The translations under genes were made by a program, and so were the position numbers. From positions 186,001 through 250,000 of the forward strand of contig JACKNM010000009.1 of NCBI GenBank assembly GCA_024234875.1: DNA of 64,000 nt. Direction: 5' to 3'. Of the stretch, positions 36,225-44,949 are shown one piece after another. How positions within the stretch are numbered: the stretch's first letter is position 1; every line of letters starts with the position of its first letter. Origin of the DNA: Ectothiorhodospiraceae bacterium. GTDB lineage: Bacteria > Pseudomonadota > Gammaproteobacteria > HK1. The notes under the pieces are model-generated. The model was not told where the DNA came from. It searched no databases and saw nothing but the letters and a program-made list of their open reading frames with translations.

Positions 36225-37289
36225 TCAGATGGTGAGTGCGCGTGGGCGCACCTCGACCCCCGGCAAACCACGGGTCAGGGCGTCGAACAGGGTGCGCAGG
36301 ACCGCGTCGTGACGCACCGTGAGGCGCGTCACCGCCACCGTGAGCCGGACGCTGCGCCGCGAGATCTTCACCTCGCGACCGGAGCGGAAGCCCGGATTGC
36401 GATGGATGCGGCGCAGGGTCAACACCGCCATTCCGATCGCCCACAGGCAGAAGCAGCGAATCCCGCGCTCGTCGCGCGGGATCAGCAAGGTGTAGCTCAG
36501 CGCGTTCGCGAGATGACCGCGGGCGATCCCGACCAGCTCGTCGAGCGCCTCGACGAGGCGCGCGTCACGCCCCGGCGCGAGGTGCTCGAGGTCGAGGCCC
36601 ACACGCTCGAACAGGTCACGCGGCAGCCAGCACGCGCCGCGCGCCCGGTCCTCCCACATGTCCTTCAGGATGTTCGTCATCTGCAGCCCCTGGCCGAACG
36701 AGACCGCGAGCTTGCGCAGCCCGCTCCCGTTCGCCTCGATGTCGGGGCTGTAGTCGCAGAACAGCTCGGTCAGCATCTCGCCCACGACGCCGGCGACGTG
36801 GTAGCAGTACCGGTCCATCTCACCCTGGTCGGCGAGTCCACCGAGGCTCGCCGCCTGTTGGAACTCCGCCATGCCGCGCGACATCACCCGCACGCAGCGC
36901 TCGAGGGCGCGCTGCTGGCGCGGCGTGAACCCACGGGTGACTCGGATCACCCGCGCGCACTCCGCCACCAGCTCGCGCTCGGCGGGCGACATCGCGGCGT
37001 CGAGCCGCGGATGGAGCGCGGCGGCGAACGCATCGGCCGGCTCGCCGGCCCCGACGACGGCGATGAACCGCTCCGCGAAGCCGCGCTTCTGCGCCACATC
37101 GAGGCTCGGAGCGTCCTCGATGGTGTCGGCGATACGACAGAGCAGGTACGCGTTCGCCACCACCGCTCGCAGGCCGGGCGGTAGCTGGGGAATGGTCAGT
37201 GCGAAGGTGCGCGACACCCCCTGTAGGGCGCGCGCCTGGTAGGCGAGATCCTCGCTCGACGCCTGCTCGCTCGAGACCGAGGTCGTCAT
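36225..37289 (-). CDS. Squalene synthase, one-enzyme (FDFT1/SQS-like) type
   Basis: A 354-residue protein of the squalene/phytoene synthase superfamily. ATG 37289 follows GGGAGCGA; a longer frame to 37616 runs through the promoter region and was rejected. The substrate-binding Asp-rich motifs are DTIED (55-59) and DMWED (210-214). ALQGVSRTFALTIPQLPPGLR near the start and GQGLQMTNILKD before the second motif resemble the eukaryote-like squalene synthases seen in Methylococcus more than HpnC or HpnD. It would join two farnesyl diphosphates to squalene directly. No hpnC, hpnD or hpnE is in the window, which agrees with the single-enzyme route. It is the first gene of the operon. Confidence 0.82.
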   Translation of the reverse strand: MTTSVSSEQASSEDLAYQARALQGVSRTFALTIPQLPPGLRAVVANAYLLCRIADTIEDAPSLDVAQKRGFAERFIAVVGAGEPADAFAAALHPRLDAAMSPAERELVAECARVIRVTRGFTPRQQRALERCVRVMSRGMAEFQQAASLGGLADQGEMDRYCYHVAGVVGEMLTELFCDYSPDIEANGSGLRKLAVSFGQGLQMTNILKDMWEDRARGACWLPRDLFERVGLDLEHLAPGRDARLVEALDELVGIARGHLANALSYTLLIPRDERGIRCFCLWAIGMAVLTLRRIHRNPGFRSGREVKISRRSVRLTVAVTRLTVRHDAVLRTLFDALTRGLPGVEVRPRALTI

Positions 37290-37557
37290 TCGCTCCCGTC
37301 CACAGTGCGTCCCTCTCGCCGGCGTGGGCACGCTCGCCCGGGCGGCGGCGCGGCCGCAGACGAATGCGACGCCATCCGCCGTAACCCGCCCCTGCGGGGG
37401 TCCGACCTCCCGGGGACCGCCGGCCATCGGCACTCGCCGTCGACGAGCGCGGTACGGCCTGCACCGCGGCACGCCGGCGCGACCGAGAACCCGGCGGCGA
37501 ACGACGCGGAGCGGCCCGAATCGCGACCTGACTCGGCCGTCGGGACCGCGGTGGCGA

Positions 37558-37586
37558 AGTATAACCCCATGCGGATCGACCGTCAT
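37558..37586 (-). promoter_or_regulatory. Candidate sigma-70-type promoter of the squalene synthase/hopanoid operon
   Basis: On the minus strand ATGACG (37586-37581), a 17-bp spacer and TATACT (37563-37558) match the consensus at 4 of 6 and 5 of 6 positions. Transcription would begin near 37551, leaving a leader of about 260 bp before ATG 37289. The remaining 355-bp gap (37290-37644) is GC-rich with no gene that I can support; it holds also the hairpin at 37595. Confidence 0.45.
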
Positions 37587-37594
37587 GAACGCCC

Positions 37595-37620
37595 CCCGGT
37601 GCCGGAGCGCCGGCACCGGG
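37595..37620 (-). terminator. Hairpin after the quinone oxidoreductase gene
   Basis: A perfect 11-bp inverted repeat, CCCGGTGCCGG and CCGGCACCGGG, with a 4-base loop, 24 bp past the stop of the oxidoreductase. No T-run follows, so termination is inferred from position and stability. It lies immediately before the candidate hopanoid promoter and would insulate it. Confidence 0.6.
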
Positions 37621-37644
37621 AAGGCGCCTCCAGGCCCGTCGAGC

Positions 37645-38619
37645 TCAGGGCAGGAAGACGGTGGAGCCGGTGGTCCGACGCCCCTCGAGCGCCCGATGCG
37701 CCTCGGCCGCGTCCGCCAGCGGGAAGGTCTGCTTGATCTCGATCTTCACCGCCCCGCTCGTCACCACGTCGAACAGCGCGCGGGCGCTCGCCCGCAGGTC
37801 CTCCTTGGTGGCGGTATAGGTCATCAGGGTCGGGCGCGTCACGTAGAGCGAGCCCTTGCCGGCGAGGATCCCGAGGTCGACGCCGTCGACCTTGCCGGAG
37901 GCGTTGCCGAAGCTCACCAGCAGGCCCCGCGGACGCAGGCAGTCGAGCGAGCCGACGAAGGTGTCCTTGCCGATCGAGTCGTAGACCACCGGCACGCCCT
38001 TGCCAGCGGTGATCGCCTTGACCCGATCGGTGAAGTTCTCGCGGGTGTAGACGATGGTGTGGTCGCAGCCGTGGGCGCGCGCGAGCTCGGCCTTCTCGTC
38101 CGACCCGACGGTGCCGATCACGGTGGCGCCGAGGTGCTTGGCCCACTGGCAGGCGATGAGCCCGACACCGCCGGCGGCGGCATGGATGAGGATGGTGTCG
38201 CCCTTCTTCACCTCGTAGGTGCGGCGCAGGAGGTACTCGACGGTCATGCCCTGGAGCATCATCGCCGCGGCGGTGCGCTCGTCCACGCCCGCCGGCAGCT
38301 TCACCAGCCGGTCGGCGGCGATGAGCCGCTCCTGGGCGTAGCCACCGAGCACCCCGGCGTAGGCGACGCGGTCACCCACCGCGAGCTCGGTCACGCCGTC
38401 GCCGACCGCCTCGACGGTTCCGGCGCCCTCCATGCCAGGGACGAATGGCATCTGCGGGGCCGGGTAGAGACCGGTCCGGAAGTAGACATCGATGTAGTTC
38501 AGCCCGACCGCACTCTGGCGGATGCGCACCTGTCCCGGGCCGGGCGCACCGACCTGGACCGATTCCCACTTCATCACCTCCGGCCCGCCGACCTGGTGGA
38601 CCTGGATTGCCTGCGTCAT
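37645..38619 (-). CDS. NADPH:quinone oxidoreductase (zeta-crystallin-like)
   Basis: A 324-residue zinc-free medium-chain dehydrogenase, QorA-like, that reduces quinones with NADPH. ATG 38619 starts MTQAIQVHQVGGPEVMKWE, the usual N terminus; a longer frame was rejected. Signatures are SAVGLNYIDVYFRTGLY (37-53), FVPGMEGAGTVEAVGDGV, and the nucleotide loop HAAAGGVGLIACQWAK (147-162). The catalytic-zinc Cys of classical alcohol dehydrogenases is absent, as expected. Length fits (E. coli Qor 327). It is divergent from the 5-oxoprolinase across 140 bp. Confidence 0.92.
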   Translation of the reverse strand: MTQAIQVHQVGGPEVMKWESVQVGAPGPGQVRIRQSAVGLNYIDVYFRTGLYPAPQMPFVPGMEGAGTVEAVGDGVTELAVGDRVAYAGVLGGYAQERLIAADRLVKLPAGVDERTAAAMMLQGMTVEYLLRRTYEVKKGDTILIHAAAGGVGLIACQWAKHLGATVIGTVGSDEKAELARAHGCDHTIVYTRENFTDRVKAITAGKGVPVVYDSIGKDTFVGSLDCLRPRGLLVSFGNASGKVDGVDLGILAGKGSLYVTRPTLMTYTATKEDLRASARALFDVVTSGAVKIEIKQTFPLADAAEAHRALEGRRTTGSTVFLP

Positions 38620-38759
38620 TGGATGCCTCCGCTGTCGTCGCCGGGTGGCGAAACGAGAAAGGGTACTCGCCCACCCCTTGTGATGGTAGCCGCCACGGTG
38701 GACAACCCCGCGGGGCGCTGCGTAGAGTCCGCTGCCCACGCCATCCACGGGCGCCGTCC

Positions 38760-41700
38760 ATGCCGCAGCCATCCGTCCCCGCCCCCACCGCCGGTCGCTG
38801 GCAGTTCTGGATCGACCGCGGGGGGACGTTCACCGACGTCGTGGCGAAGACCCCGAGCGGCGAGCTGCGCACGCACAAGCTGCTGTCGGAGAACCCCCAA
38901 CGCTACGAGGACGCGGCGGTGGAGGCGATCCGTCGCCTGCTCGACGTCGCCGACGGCAGCCCGATTCCCGCCGGTGACATCGAGGCGGTGAAGATGGGGA
39001 CCACGGTCGCCACCAACGCGCTGCTCGAGCGCAAGGGCGAGCGCACGGTGCTGGTGATCACGGCCGGGTTCGGCGATGCGCTGCGCATCGGCTATCAGGC
39101 GCGCCCCGAGCTGTTCGCGCGCGAGGTGGTCAAGCCACAGGCACTCTACGAGCGCGTGGTCGAGGCCGACGAGCGGGTCGGCGCCGACGGCGAGATCCTC
39201 CGTCCACTCGACCGCGAGCGGCTGCGCGCGGACCTCGCCGCCGCCCACGGCGCCGGCATCCGCGCCGCCGCGATCGTGTTCCTCCACGGCTACCGACACG
39301 TCGAGCACGAGCGCGCCGCTGCCGCCATCGCGCGCGAGGTCGGCTTCACCCAGGTCTCGGTGTCCCACCAGGTGAGCCCGCTGATGAAGCTGGTCGGGCG
39401 TGGCGACACCACCGTCGTCGACGCCTACCTCTCGCCGATCCTGCGCCGCTACGTCGATCGCGTCGCCTCGCACCTGCAGGGCGCGCGCCTGATGTTCATG
39501 CAGTCGAACGGCGGTCTCACCGACGCCGGACTGTTCCAGGGCAAGGACAGCATCCTCTCCGGCCCCGCCGGGGGCATCGTCGGCGCGGTGCGCACCAGCG
39601 AGATGGCCGGCTTCGACCACATCATCGCCTTCGACATGGGCGGCACCTCGACCGACGTCTCCCACTACGCCGGCGAGTACGAGCGCGCCTTCGACACCCT
39701 GGTCGCCGGGGTGCGGCTGCGGGTGCCGATCATGCGCATCCACACCGTCGCCGCCGGCGGCGGCTCGATCTGCCAGTTCGACGGGCTACGCTACCGCGTC
39801 GGGCCGGAATCGGCCGGAGCCGATCCGGGCCCCGCCTGCTACCGCAACGGCGGCCCGCTCACCGTCACCGACTGCAACGTGATGGTCGGAAAGCTGCGCG
39901 CGCGCTTCTTCCCGGCGGTGTTCGGCCCGACCGGCGAGGACACCATCGACGAGGCGGTGGTCCACGAGCGCTTCGCCGCGCTCGCGGCGCGCATCGCCGA
40001 GGCCACCGGCGACACCCGCAGCCCGCGCGAGGTCGCTGACGGGTTCCTCCAGATCGCGGTCGAGAACATGGCCAACGCGATCAAGAAGATCTCGGTGCAG
40101 CGCGGCTACGACGTCACCCGTTACACGCTGTGCTGCTTCGGCGGCGCCGGCGGCCAGCACGCCTGCCTGGTGGCCGACGCGCTCGGCATGGAGCGGATCT
40201 ACATCCACCCCTATGCCGGCGTGTTGTCGGCCTACGGCATGGGACTGGCCGACGTGCGGGCGCTGCGCGAGCGCGCGGTCGAGGCGGTGCTCGACGACGA
40301 CCTGGTCGCCCGCCTCGACGACGCGTTCGCGGCCCTGGCCAGCCAGGCCGGCGAGGAGCTGGCGGCGCAGGGTATCGCCCCCGAGCGCACCACCGTCCTG
40401 CGTCGCACCCACCTGCGTTACGAGGGCACCGACTCCGCCCTGATCGTCACCGCCGGGGACCGCGCCACCGTGCTCGCGCGATTCGAGGCCGCGTACCGCG
40501 ACCGTTACGGCTTCACCATGCCCGAGAAGCGGCTGGTGGTGGAGGCGATCTCGGTCGAGGCGGTCGGCGAGACCGAGCGCGTTCCCGCCGCCGCGCCCGC
40601 GAGCGAGGCGGCCGACGGCATGCCCGAGCCGGTCGACCGCGTCGAGGTCTACACCGCGGGGCGGACCTGGGACACCGCAGTCCACGACCGCGCCCGGCTG
40701 CGGCCCGGTCACGTCGTCGACGGACCGGCGATCGTGCGCGAGGACAATGCGACCACCGTCATCGAGCCCGGTTGGCGCGCCGAGGTCACCGCGCTCGACC
40801 ACCTCGTCCTCACCCGCACCGAGCCCCGCCCCGGCCGTCAGCTCCTCGGCACCGAGGCCGACCCGGTGATGCTCGAGGTGTTCAACAACCTGTTCATGAA
40901 CATCGCCGAGCAGATGGGCGCGGCGCTCGAGAACACCGCCTACTCGGTGAACATCAAGGAGCGGCTGGACTTCTCCTGCGCGGTGTTCGACGCCGGCGGC
41001 CAGCTCGTCGCCAATGCCCCGCACATGCCGGTGCACCTCGGCTCGATGAGCGAGAGCGTGCGCGCGGTGATTCGCTCGCGCGGCGACCGCATGCGCCCGG
41101 GCGACGTCTACATGCTGAACGACCCCTACCACGGCGGCACCCATCTCCCGGACGTGACGGTGATCACCCCGGTCTTCGACGCCGCCGGCGAGGGCATCCT
41201 GTTCTTCGTCGGCTCGCGCGGGCACCACGCCGACATCGGGGGGACCACGCCCGGCTCGATGCCGGCCGGCAGCCGGCACATCGAGGAGGAAGGCGTCCTC
41301 ATCGACGACTTCACGCTGGTGGAGGACGGGCACCTGCGCGAGGCGGAGACGCTCGCGCTGCTCGGCTCGGGCCGCTGGCCGGCGCGCAACCCGCAACAGA
41401 ACCTGGCCGACTTGAAGGCCCAGATCGCGGCCAACGAGAAGGGCGTGCGCGAGCTCGGGGCGATGGTGGATCATTTCGGCCTCGACGTGGTCCGTGCCTA
41501 CATGCAGCACGTCCAGGACAACGCGGCGAGCGCGGTGCGCCGCGTGCTCGGCGTGCTGCGCGACGGTCACTTCCGCTATCCCCTCGACGACGGCACCGCG
41601 ATCGAGGTGCACGTGAATGTCGACCAGGCCAACGGCCGCGCGCGCATCGACTTCACCGGGACGTCACCGCAGCACCCGAGCAACTTCAACGCCCCGGCGG

Positions 41701-42395
41701 CGGTGTGTCGCGCTGCGGTGCTGTACGTGTTCCGCACCCTGGTCGACGACGCCATCCCGATGAACGACGGCTGCCTCGCGCCGCTCGAGATCGTCATCCC
41801 CGAGGGGTCGATGCTGCGTCCCGGCTACCCGGCGGCGGTGGTCGCCGGCAACGTCGAGACCTCGCAGTACGTCACCGACACCCTCTACGGCGCGCTCGGG
41901 GTGATGGCGGCGGCGCAGGGAACGATGAACAACTTCACCTTCGGCAACGCGCGCCACCAGTACTACGAGACGATCTGCGGCGGCGCCGGCGCCGGCCCGG
42001 GCTTCGACGGCTGCGACGCGGTGCACACCCACATGACCAACTCGCGCCTCACCGATCCGGAAGTTCTCGAGTGGCGGTTCCCGGTACGGCTCGAGACGTT
42101 CCACGTCCGCCACGGCAGCGGCGGCCGGGGCCGCCATCGCGGCGGCGACGGGACGGTGCGGCGGATCCGGTTCCTCGAGGCGATGACCGCCTCGATCCTC
42201 TCCGGTCACCGCGAGGTGCCACCGTACGGCATGGCCGGCGGCGAGCCTGGCGCGGTGGGGCGCAACCGCGTCGAGCGCGCCGACGGCACGGTCGAGACCC
42301 TGGGGGGTACCGCGACGGTGGAGCTGGCGGCCGGCGACGCCTTCGTCATCGAGACGCCCGGCGGCGGCGGCTACGGCAAGGCGGACGACGCTTGA
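38760..42395 (+). CDS. Fused HyuA-HyuB 5-oxoprolinase (ATP-hydrolysing)
   Basis: A 1211-residue one-chain oxoprolinase. The HyuA half (1 to about 690) starts WIDRGGTFTDVVAKT, with the phosphate loop at 19-26. KMGTTVATNALLERKGER, FDMGGTSTDVSHY and GGSICQFDGLRYRVGPESAG follow. The HyuB half begins near residue 703 (MLEVFNNLFMNIAEQMG) and includes YMLNDPYHGGTHLPDVTVI and the C-terminal GSGGRGRHRGGDG block. Eukaryotic OXP1 has the same domain order and a similar length, so 5-oxoproline to glutamate with ATP is the likely reaction. It is the second oxoprolinase-type system in the window. Its stop overlaps the TTG start of dgkA. Upstream start alternatives exist because the frame is open from 38445. 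Confidence 0.9.
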   Translation: MPQPSVPAPTAGRWQFWIDRGGTFTDVVAKTPSGELRTHKLLSENPQRYEDAAVEAIRRLLDVADGSPIPAGDIEAVKMGTTVATNALLERKGERTVLVITAGFGDALRIGYQARPELFAREVVKPQALYERVVEADERVGADGEILRPLDRERLRADLAAAHGAGIRAAAIVFLHGYRHVEHERAAAAIAREVGFTQVSVSHQVSPLMKLVGRGDTTVVDAYLSPILRRYVDRVASHLQGARLMFMQSNGGLTDAGLFQGKDSILSGPAGGIVGAVRTSEMAGFDHIIAFDMGGTSTDVSHYAGEYERAFDTLVAGVRLRVPIMRIHTVAAGGGSICQFDGLRYRVGPESAGADPGPACYRNGGPLTVTDCNVMVGKLRARFFPAVFGPTGEDTIDEAVVHERFAALAARIAEATGDTRSPREVADGFLQIAVENMANAIKKISVQRGYDVTRYTLCCFGGAGGQHACLVADALGMERIYIHPYAGVLSAYGMGLADVRALRERAVEAVLDDDLVARLDDAFAALASQAGEELAAQGIAPERTTVLRRTHLRYEGTDSALIVTAGDRATVLARFEAAYRDRYGFTMPEKRLVVEAISVEAVGETERVPAAAPASEAADGMPEPVDRVEVYTAGRTWDTAVHDRARLRPGHVVDGPAIVREDNATTVIEPGWRAEVTALDHLVLTRTEPRPGRQLLGTEADPVMLEVFNNLFMNIAEQMGAALENTAYSVNIKERLDFSCAVFDAGGQLVANAPHMPVHLGSMSESVRAVIRSRGDRMRPGDVYMLNDPYHGGTHLPDVTVITPVFDAAGEGILFFVGSRGHHADIGGTTPGSMPAGSRHIEEEGVLIDDFTLVEDGHLREAETLALLGSGRWPARNPQQNLADLKAQIAANEKGVRELGAMVDHFGLDVVRAYMQHVQDNAASAVRRVLGVLRDGHFRYPLDDGTAIEVHVNVDQANGRARIDFTGTSPQHPSNFNAPAAVCRAAVLYVFRTLVDDAIPMNDGCLAPLEIVIPEGSMLRPGYPAAVVAGNVETSQYVTDTLYGALGVMAAAQGTMNNFTFGNARHQYYETICGGAGAGPGFDGCDAVHTHMTNSRLTDPEVLEWRFPVRLETFHVRHGSGGRGRHRGGDGTVRRIRFLEAMTASILSGHREVPPYGMAGGEPGAVGRNRVERADGTVETLGGTATVELAAGDAFVIETPGGGGYGKADDA

Positions 42396-42784
42396 CCGAC
42401 GAGCCGACACCCGGCGGGAAGGTCGGCGCGTATCACGGTCCGCGCTGGCTGCGAGCCACGCTGTATTCCCGGGACGGGCTGCTGGCCGCCTGGCGCGGCG
42501 AGCAGGCGTTCCGCGAGGAGGCGGTGGCCGCCGCGGTGCTGATCCCGGTGGCGGTGGCGCTGCCGATTCCGCTCGTCCACCGCGCCGCGCTGGTGGTCTC
42601 GGTGCTCGCGGTGCTGGCGGTCGAGCTGCTGAACTCGGCGGTGGAGGCGGTCGTCGACCGCCATGGCGAGGCCCCGCATCCGCTCGCCAAGCGGGCCAAG
42701 GACATGGGCAGCGCGGCGGTCCTGATGACCCTGGTGGGTGCCGCCGTGATCTGGGCGGCGGTGCTCGCCGAGTGGCTGCTCTGA
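42392..42784 (+). CDS. dgkA: Diacylglycerol kinase DgkA
   Basis: A 130-residue integral membrane kinase that phosphorylates diacylglycerol released during envelope sugar and head-group transfer. Family residues are clear: FREEAVAAAVL (40-50, E. coli RQEGVAV), AVELLNSAVEAVVDR (76-90) and the KRAKDMGSAAVLM block (100-112). Three hydrophobic stretches are present. The start is TTG 42392 overlapping the oxoprolinase stop by 4 nt; no ATG lies before the conserved region, so the start is chosen by position and length (E. coli 122). Co-transcription with an oxoprolinase is unusual. Confidence 0.9.
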   Translation: MTDEPTPGGKVGAYHGPRWLRATLYSRDGLLAAWRGEQAFREEAVAAAVLIPVAVALPIPLVHRAALVVSVLAVLAVELLNSAVEAVVDRHGEAPHPLAKRAKDMGSAAVLMTLVGAAVIWAAVLAEWLL

Positions 42785-42914
42785 ACGGGCGAGCCCGGCA
42801 TCACACCCCACCCCGTTCCCACCACCGTTCCCGGAACCACCGCGGCGTCCCGGCCCGTTCCGAGCCCGCCGTACAATGGCGCCTCCTCGTCCCAACGCGA
42901 TCTCAGGAGACCCC

Positions 42915-43445
42915 ATGCTCTACTCCATCGGCGACAAGCATCCGAGGTGCCTCGGCGATTACTACGTCGCGCACAACGCCACCGTCATCGGCTCGGTGGT
43001 CCTCGGTCACGATGCCAACGTGTGGTTCGGTAGCGTGCTGCGCGGCGACAACGACGTCATCACCGTCGGCGACAACGTCAACATCCAGGACGGCTCGGTG
43101 CTCCACGTCGACGAGGGGTTCCCGCTGACCCTGCACCGCAACGTGAGCATCGGCCACAAGGTGATGCTCCACGGCTGCACGGTGATGGAGAACAGCCTGA
43201 TCGGAATCGGCGCCATCGTGCTGAACAGCGCGGTGATCGGGCCGAACTCCCTGGTCGGCGCGAACTCGCTGGTGCCGGAGGGCAAGGAATACCCGGAAGG
43301 GTCGCTGATCCTCGGCTCGCCGGCCCGCGTGGTGCGCAAGCTCACCGACGAGGACATCGCCGGGCTGAAGCGAATCTCCGAGCACTACGTCGAGAAGTCC
43401 CGCCTCTATCGCAGCTCGCTGCGAGCCTGGGTGCCCGGGGACTGA
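42915..43445 (+). CDS. Gamma-type carbonic anhydrase-like hexapeptide protein
   Basis: A 176-residue left-handed beta-helix protein of the YrdA/PaaY/gamma-carbonic anhydrase family. ATG 42915 has CAGGAGA upstream, which decides it over an in-frame ATG at 42876. The three zinc-ligand His are H64 (SVLHV), H81 and H86 (GHKVMLHG). The hexapeptide coils run from residue 22 to about 125 (ATVIGSVVLG, ANVWFGSVLRGDND, VNIQDGS), followed by a C-terminal helix (KLTDEDIAGLKRISEHYVEKS). Zinc ligands are complete; bacterial members often show weak CO2 hydration, so activity is not assured. A hairpin repeat follows the stop. Confidence 0.9.
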   Translation: MLYSIGDKHPRCLGDYYVAHNATVIGSVVLGHDANVWFGSVLRGDNDVITVGDNVNIQDGSVLHVDEGFPLTLHRNVSIGHKVMLHGCTVMENSLIGIGAIVLNSAVIGPNSLVGANSLVPEGKEYPEGSLILGSPARVVRKLTDEDIAGLKRISEHYVEKSRLYRSSLRAWVPGD

Positions 43446-43455
43446 AGCCCGGAAC

Positions 43456-43497
43456 GGGGACTGGCTCCGGCGCCGTGAGGCGCTGGTGCCTGTCCCC
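43456..43497. repeat. Dispersed hairpin repeat, copy 2 (GGGGACTGGCTCC arm)
   Basis: Left arm GGGGACTGGCTCC and right arm GGTGCCTGTCCCC (ending 43497) pair at 11 of 13 positions. The first 20 bases are identical to 6617-6636. A further related piece, GAGACAGGCACCGCCCC, follows at about 43512. It lies between the convergent carbonic anhydrase and aminotransferase genes, the same context as copy 1, where it may terminate both. Confidence 0.65.
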
Positions 43498-43534
43498 ACC
43501 AGCGCGCGACGGAGACAGGCACCGCCCCCTCCCC

Positions 43535-44710
43535 TCAGCCCTGGCTCTCGACCAGGCGCTCCACCAGCATCGGGATGCGATCGGCCTCCAGGTTCGCGAA
43601 CGCGAACCGCAGGTACGGCTCCTGCCCGGGACCGAACATCTCCCCGGGCACGCAGAGCACCGCGTGCTCGCGGGCGAGGCGCTCCGCCACCGCAGTCGAG
43701 CCCACGCCCTCGAACGGGTGGCGGACATAGGCGAAGTAAGCGCCGGCGCTGACCAGCCGGTAGCCCAGTCGGTTGTCACCGAACGCGCGGTCGAGGGTGG
43801 CCATGCGCGCGCGCATCAGGGCCGCCTTCTCCGCGCGCCAGTCCGCCAGATGGGTGACCCCGTAGAGCGCCGCCTCCTGACCGATGCGCGACGCACAGAT
43901 GGCGACGCAGTCCATCAGCTTCTCGATCTCCGCGAGCAGCCGCGGGCCACCGACCACCGCCCCGACCCGGTAGCCGGCCAGACTGTAGGACTTGGAGAAG
44001 CTGTGGAGCTGGACCAGCGTGTCGCCCCAGCCCGGCTCGCCGAGGATGCGATGCGCGGGGCCGGGGCGGGCGCGGAAGTCCTTGTAGGTCTCGTCGAGGA
44101 CCAGCGCGATGCGCCGCTCGCGCGCGAGCGCGAACACCGCCTCCAGCAGCGCCGGCGGATACTCGGCCCCGGTCGGGTTGCTCGGGCTCACCAGCACCAC
44201 GGCCCGCGTGCGGCTCGTGATCGCGGCGGCGACTGCCTCGACCGTCGGCACCCCGCCCCGGTCGGCGGCGAACGGCAGCGGCACCGCGCGAATGCCCTGC
44301 ATGTCGAGCCACATGCGGTGGTTGAAGTAGTACGGCAGCGGCAGGACCACCTCGTCACCGGGTCCGGCGAGCGCCGACAGCGCCACGCAGAACGCCTGGT
44401 TGCAGCCGGCGGTGATGGCGACGTCGGTCGGCGCGAGCGCCGCCCCGTAGTCCTCGCAGAGATGCGCCGCGAACGCCTCGCGCAGCGCCGGCAATCCGAG
44501 GATCGGCGCGTACAGCCCGGTATCCGGTCGCCGGCTGACCGCCGCCACGTGGTCGATCAGGGCATCGGCCGGAGGGTAGCTCGGAACCGCCTGGGCGACG
44601 TCGAGCAGCGGCCGCTCCGCAGTGAACGCACGCCCTCGGACCCAGCTCTGCACCGCCGCGATGGGCGGCGCCGCGACGCCGGCCACCGCCGGGTTGAGAG
44701 AGAACGTCAT
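43535..44710 (-). CDS. PLP-dependent aminotransferase, class I/II
   Basis: A 391-residue fold-type I aminotransferase. ATG 44710 gives MTFSLNPAV; a GTG-type extension of three residues is also open. The PLP lysine is K240 in SFSKSYSLAGYRVG. SPSNPTGAEYP (175-185), VLDETYKDF near 204-212 (the PLP pyridine Asp) and the C-terminal PYLRFAFANLE (Arg for the substrate carboxylate) are intact. The substrate cannot be told from these features. It is convergent with the carbonic anhydrase gene and has 239 bp upstream containing a GTAGGGGCGG inverted repeat. Confidence 0.88.
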   Translation of the reverse strand: MTFSLNPAVAGVAAPPIAAVQSWVRGRAFTAERPLLDVAQAVPSYPPADALIDHVAAVSRRPDTGLYAPILGLPALREAFAAHLCEDYGAALAPTDVAITAGCNQAFCVALSALAGPGDEVVLPLPYYFNHRMWLDMQGIRAVPLPFAADRGGVPTVEAVAAAITSRTRAVVLVSPSNPTGAEYPPALLEAVFALARERRIALVLDETYKDFRARPGPAHRILGEPGWGDTLVQLHSFSKSYSLAGYRVGAVVGGPRLLAEIEKLMDCVAICASRIGQEAALYGVTHLADWRAEKAALMRARMATLDRAFGDNRLGYRLVSAGAYFAYVRHPFEGVGSTAVAERLAREHAVLCVPGEMFGPGQEPYLRFAFANLEADRIPMLVERLVESQG

Positions 44711-44856
44711 CGCTCGCACGCTCGCTGACGGAAGTGGCCGGGAAGCTTAGCAGCCGGACGTCCGGGCACGACACCGGTGCGATCGGCGGGGCGGCACCAT
44801 CCGGGTAGGGGCGACGTTCGGGGAAACCGGGTCGGGGCGTCCGGGAAAACGCCCCG

Positions 44857-44939
44857 GTAGGGGCGGCCCGCCGCGGCCGCTGCGGTCATGGCGCGGCACC
44901 GCCATCGCCAGCCAGGGCGGGCACGCGGCCCGCCCCTAC
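44857..44939. repeat. GTAGGGGCGG inverted repeat element
   Basis: The arms GTAGGGGCGGCCCGC (44857-44871) and, inverted, GTAGGGGCGGGCCGC (44939-44925) match at 14 of 15 positions around a 53-bp GC-rich centre. Another GTAGGGGCG lies at 44805-44813 and one at 268-276. Such units recur in intergenic spaces of many high-GC bacteria. It begins 10 bp past the glycerophosphodiesterase stop and may act as its transcript end. Confidence 0.6.
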
Positions 44940-44949
44940 AGCGATGGCG

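Noticed and set aside
33456..37184. Plus-strand open frame of 1242 codons across hpnG, shc and squalene synthase
   Set aside because: It is antisense to three well-supported enzymes and made of Arg/Pro/Ala/His-rich sequence with no recognisable domain, as expected from lack of AT-rich stops at this GC content.
37290..37616. N-terminal extension of squalene synthase to 37616
   Set aside because: The added 109 residues are Arg-rich and unlike the family, lie over a likely promoter, and ATG 37289 has its own ribosome binding site.
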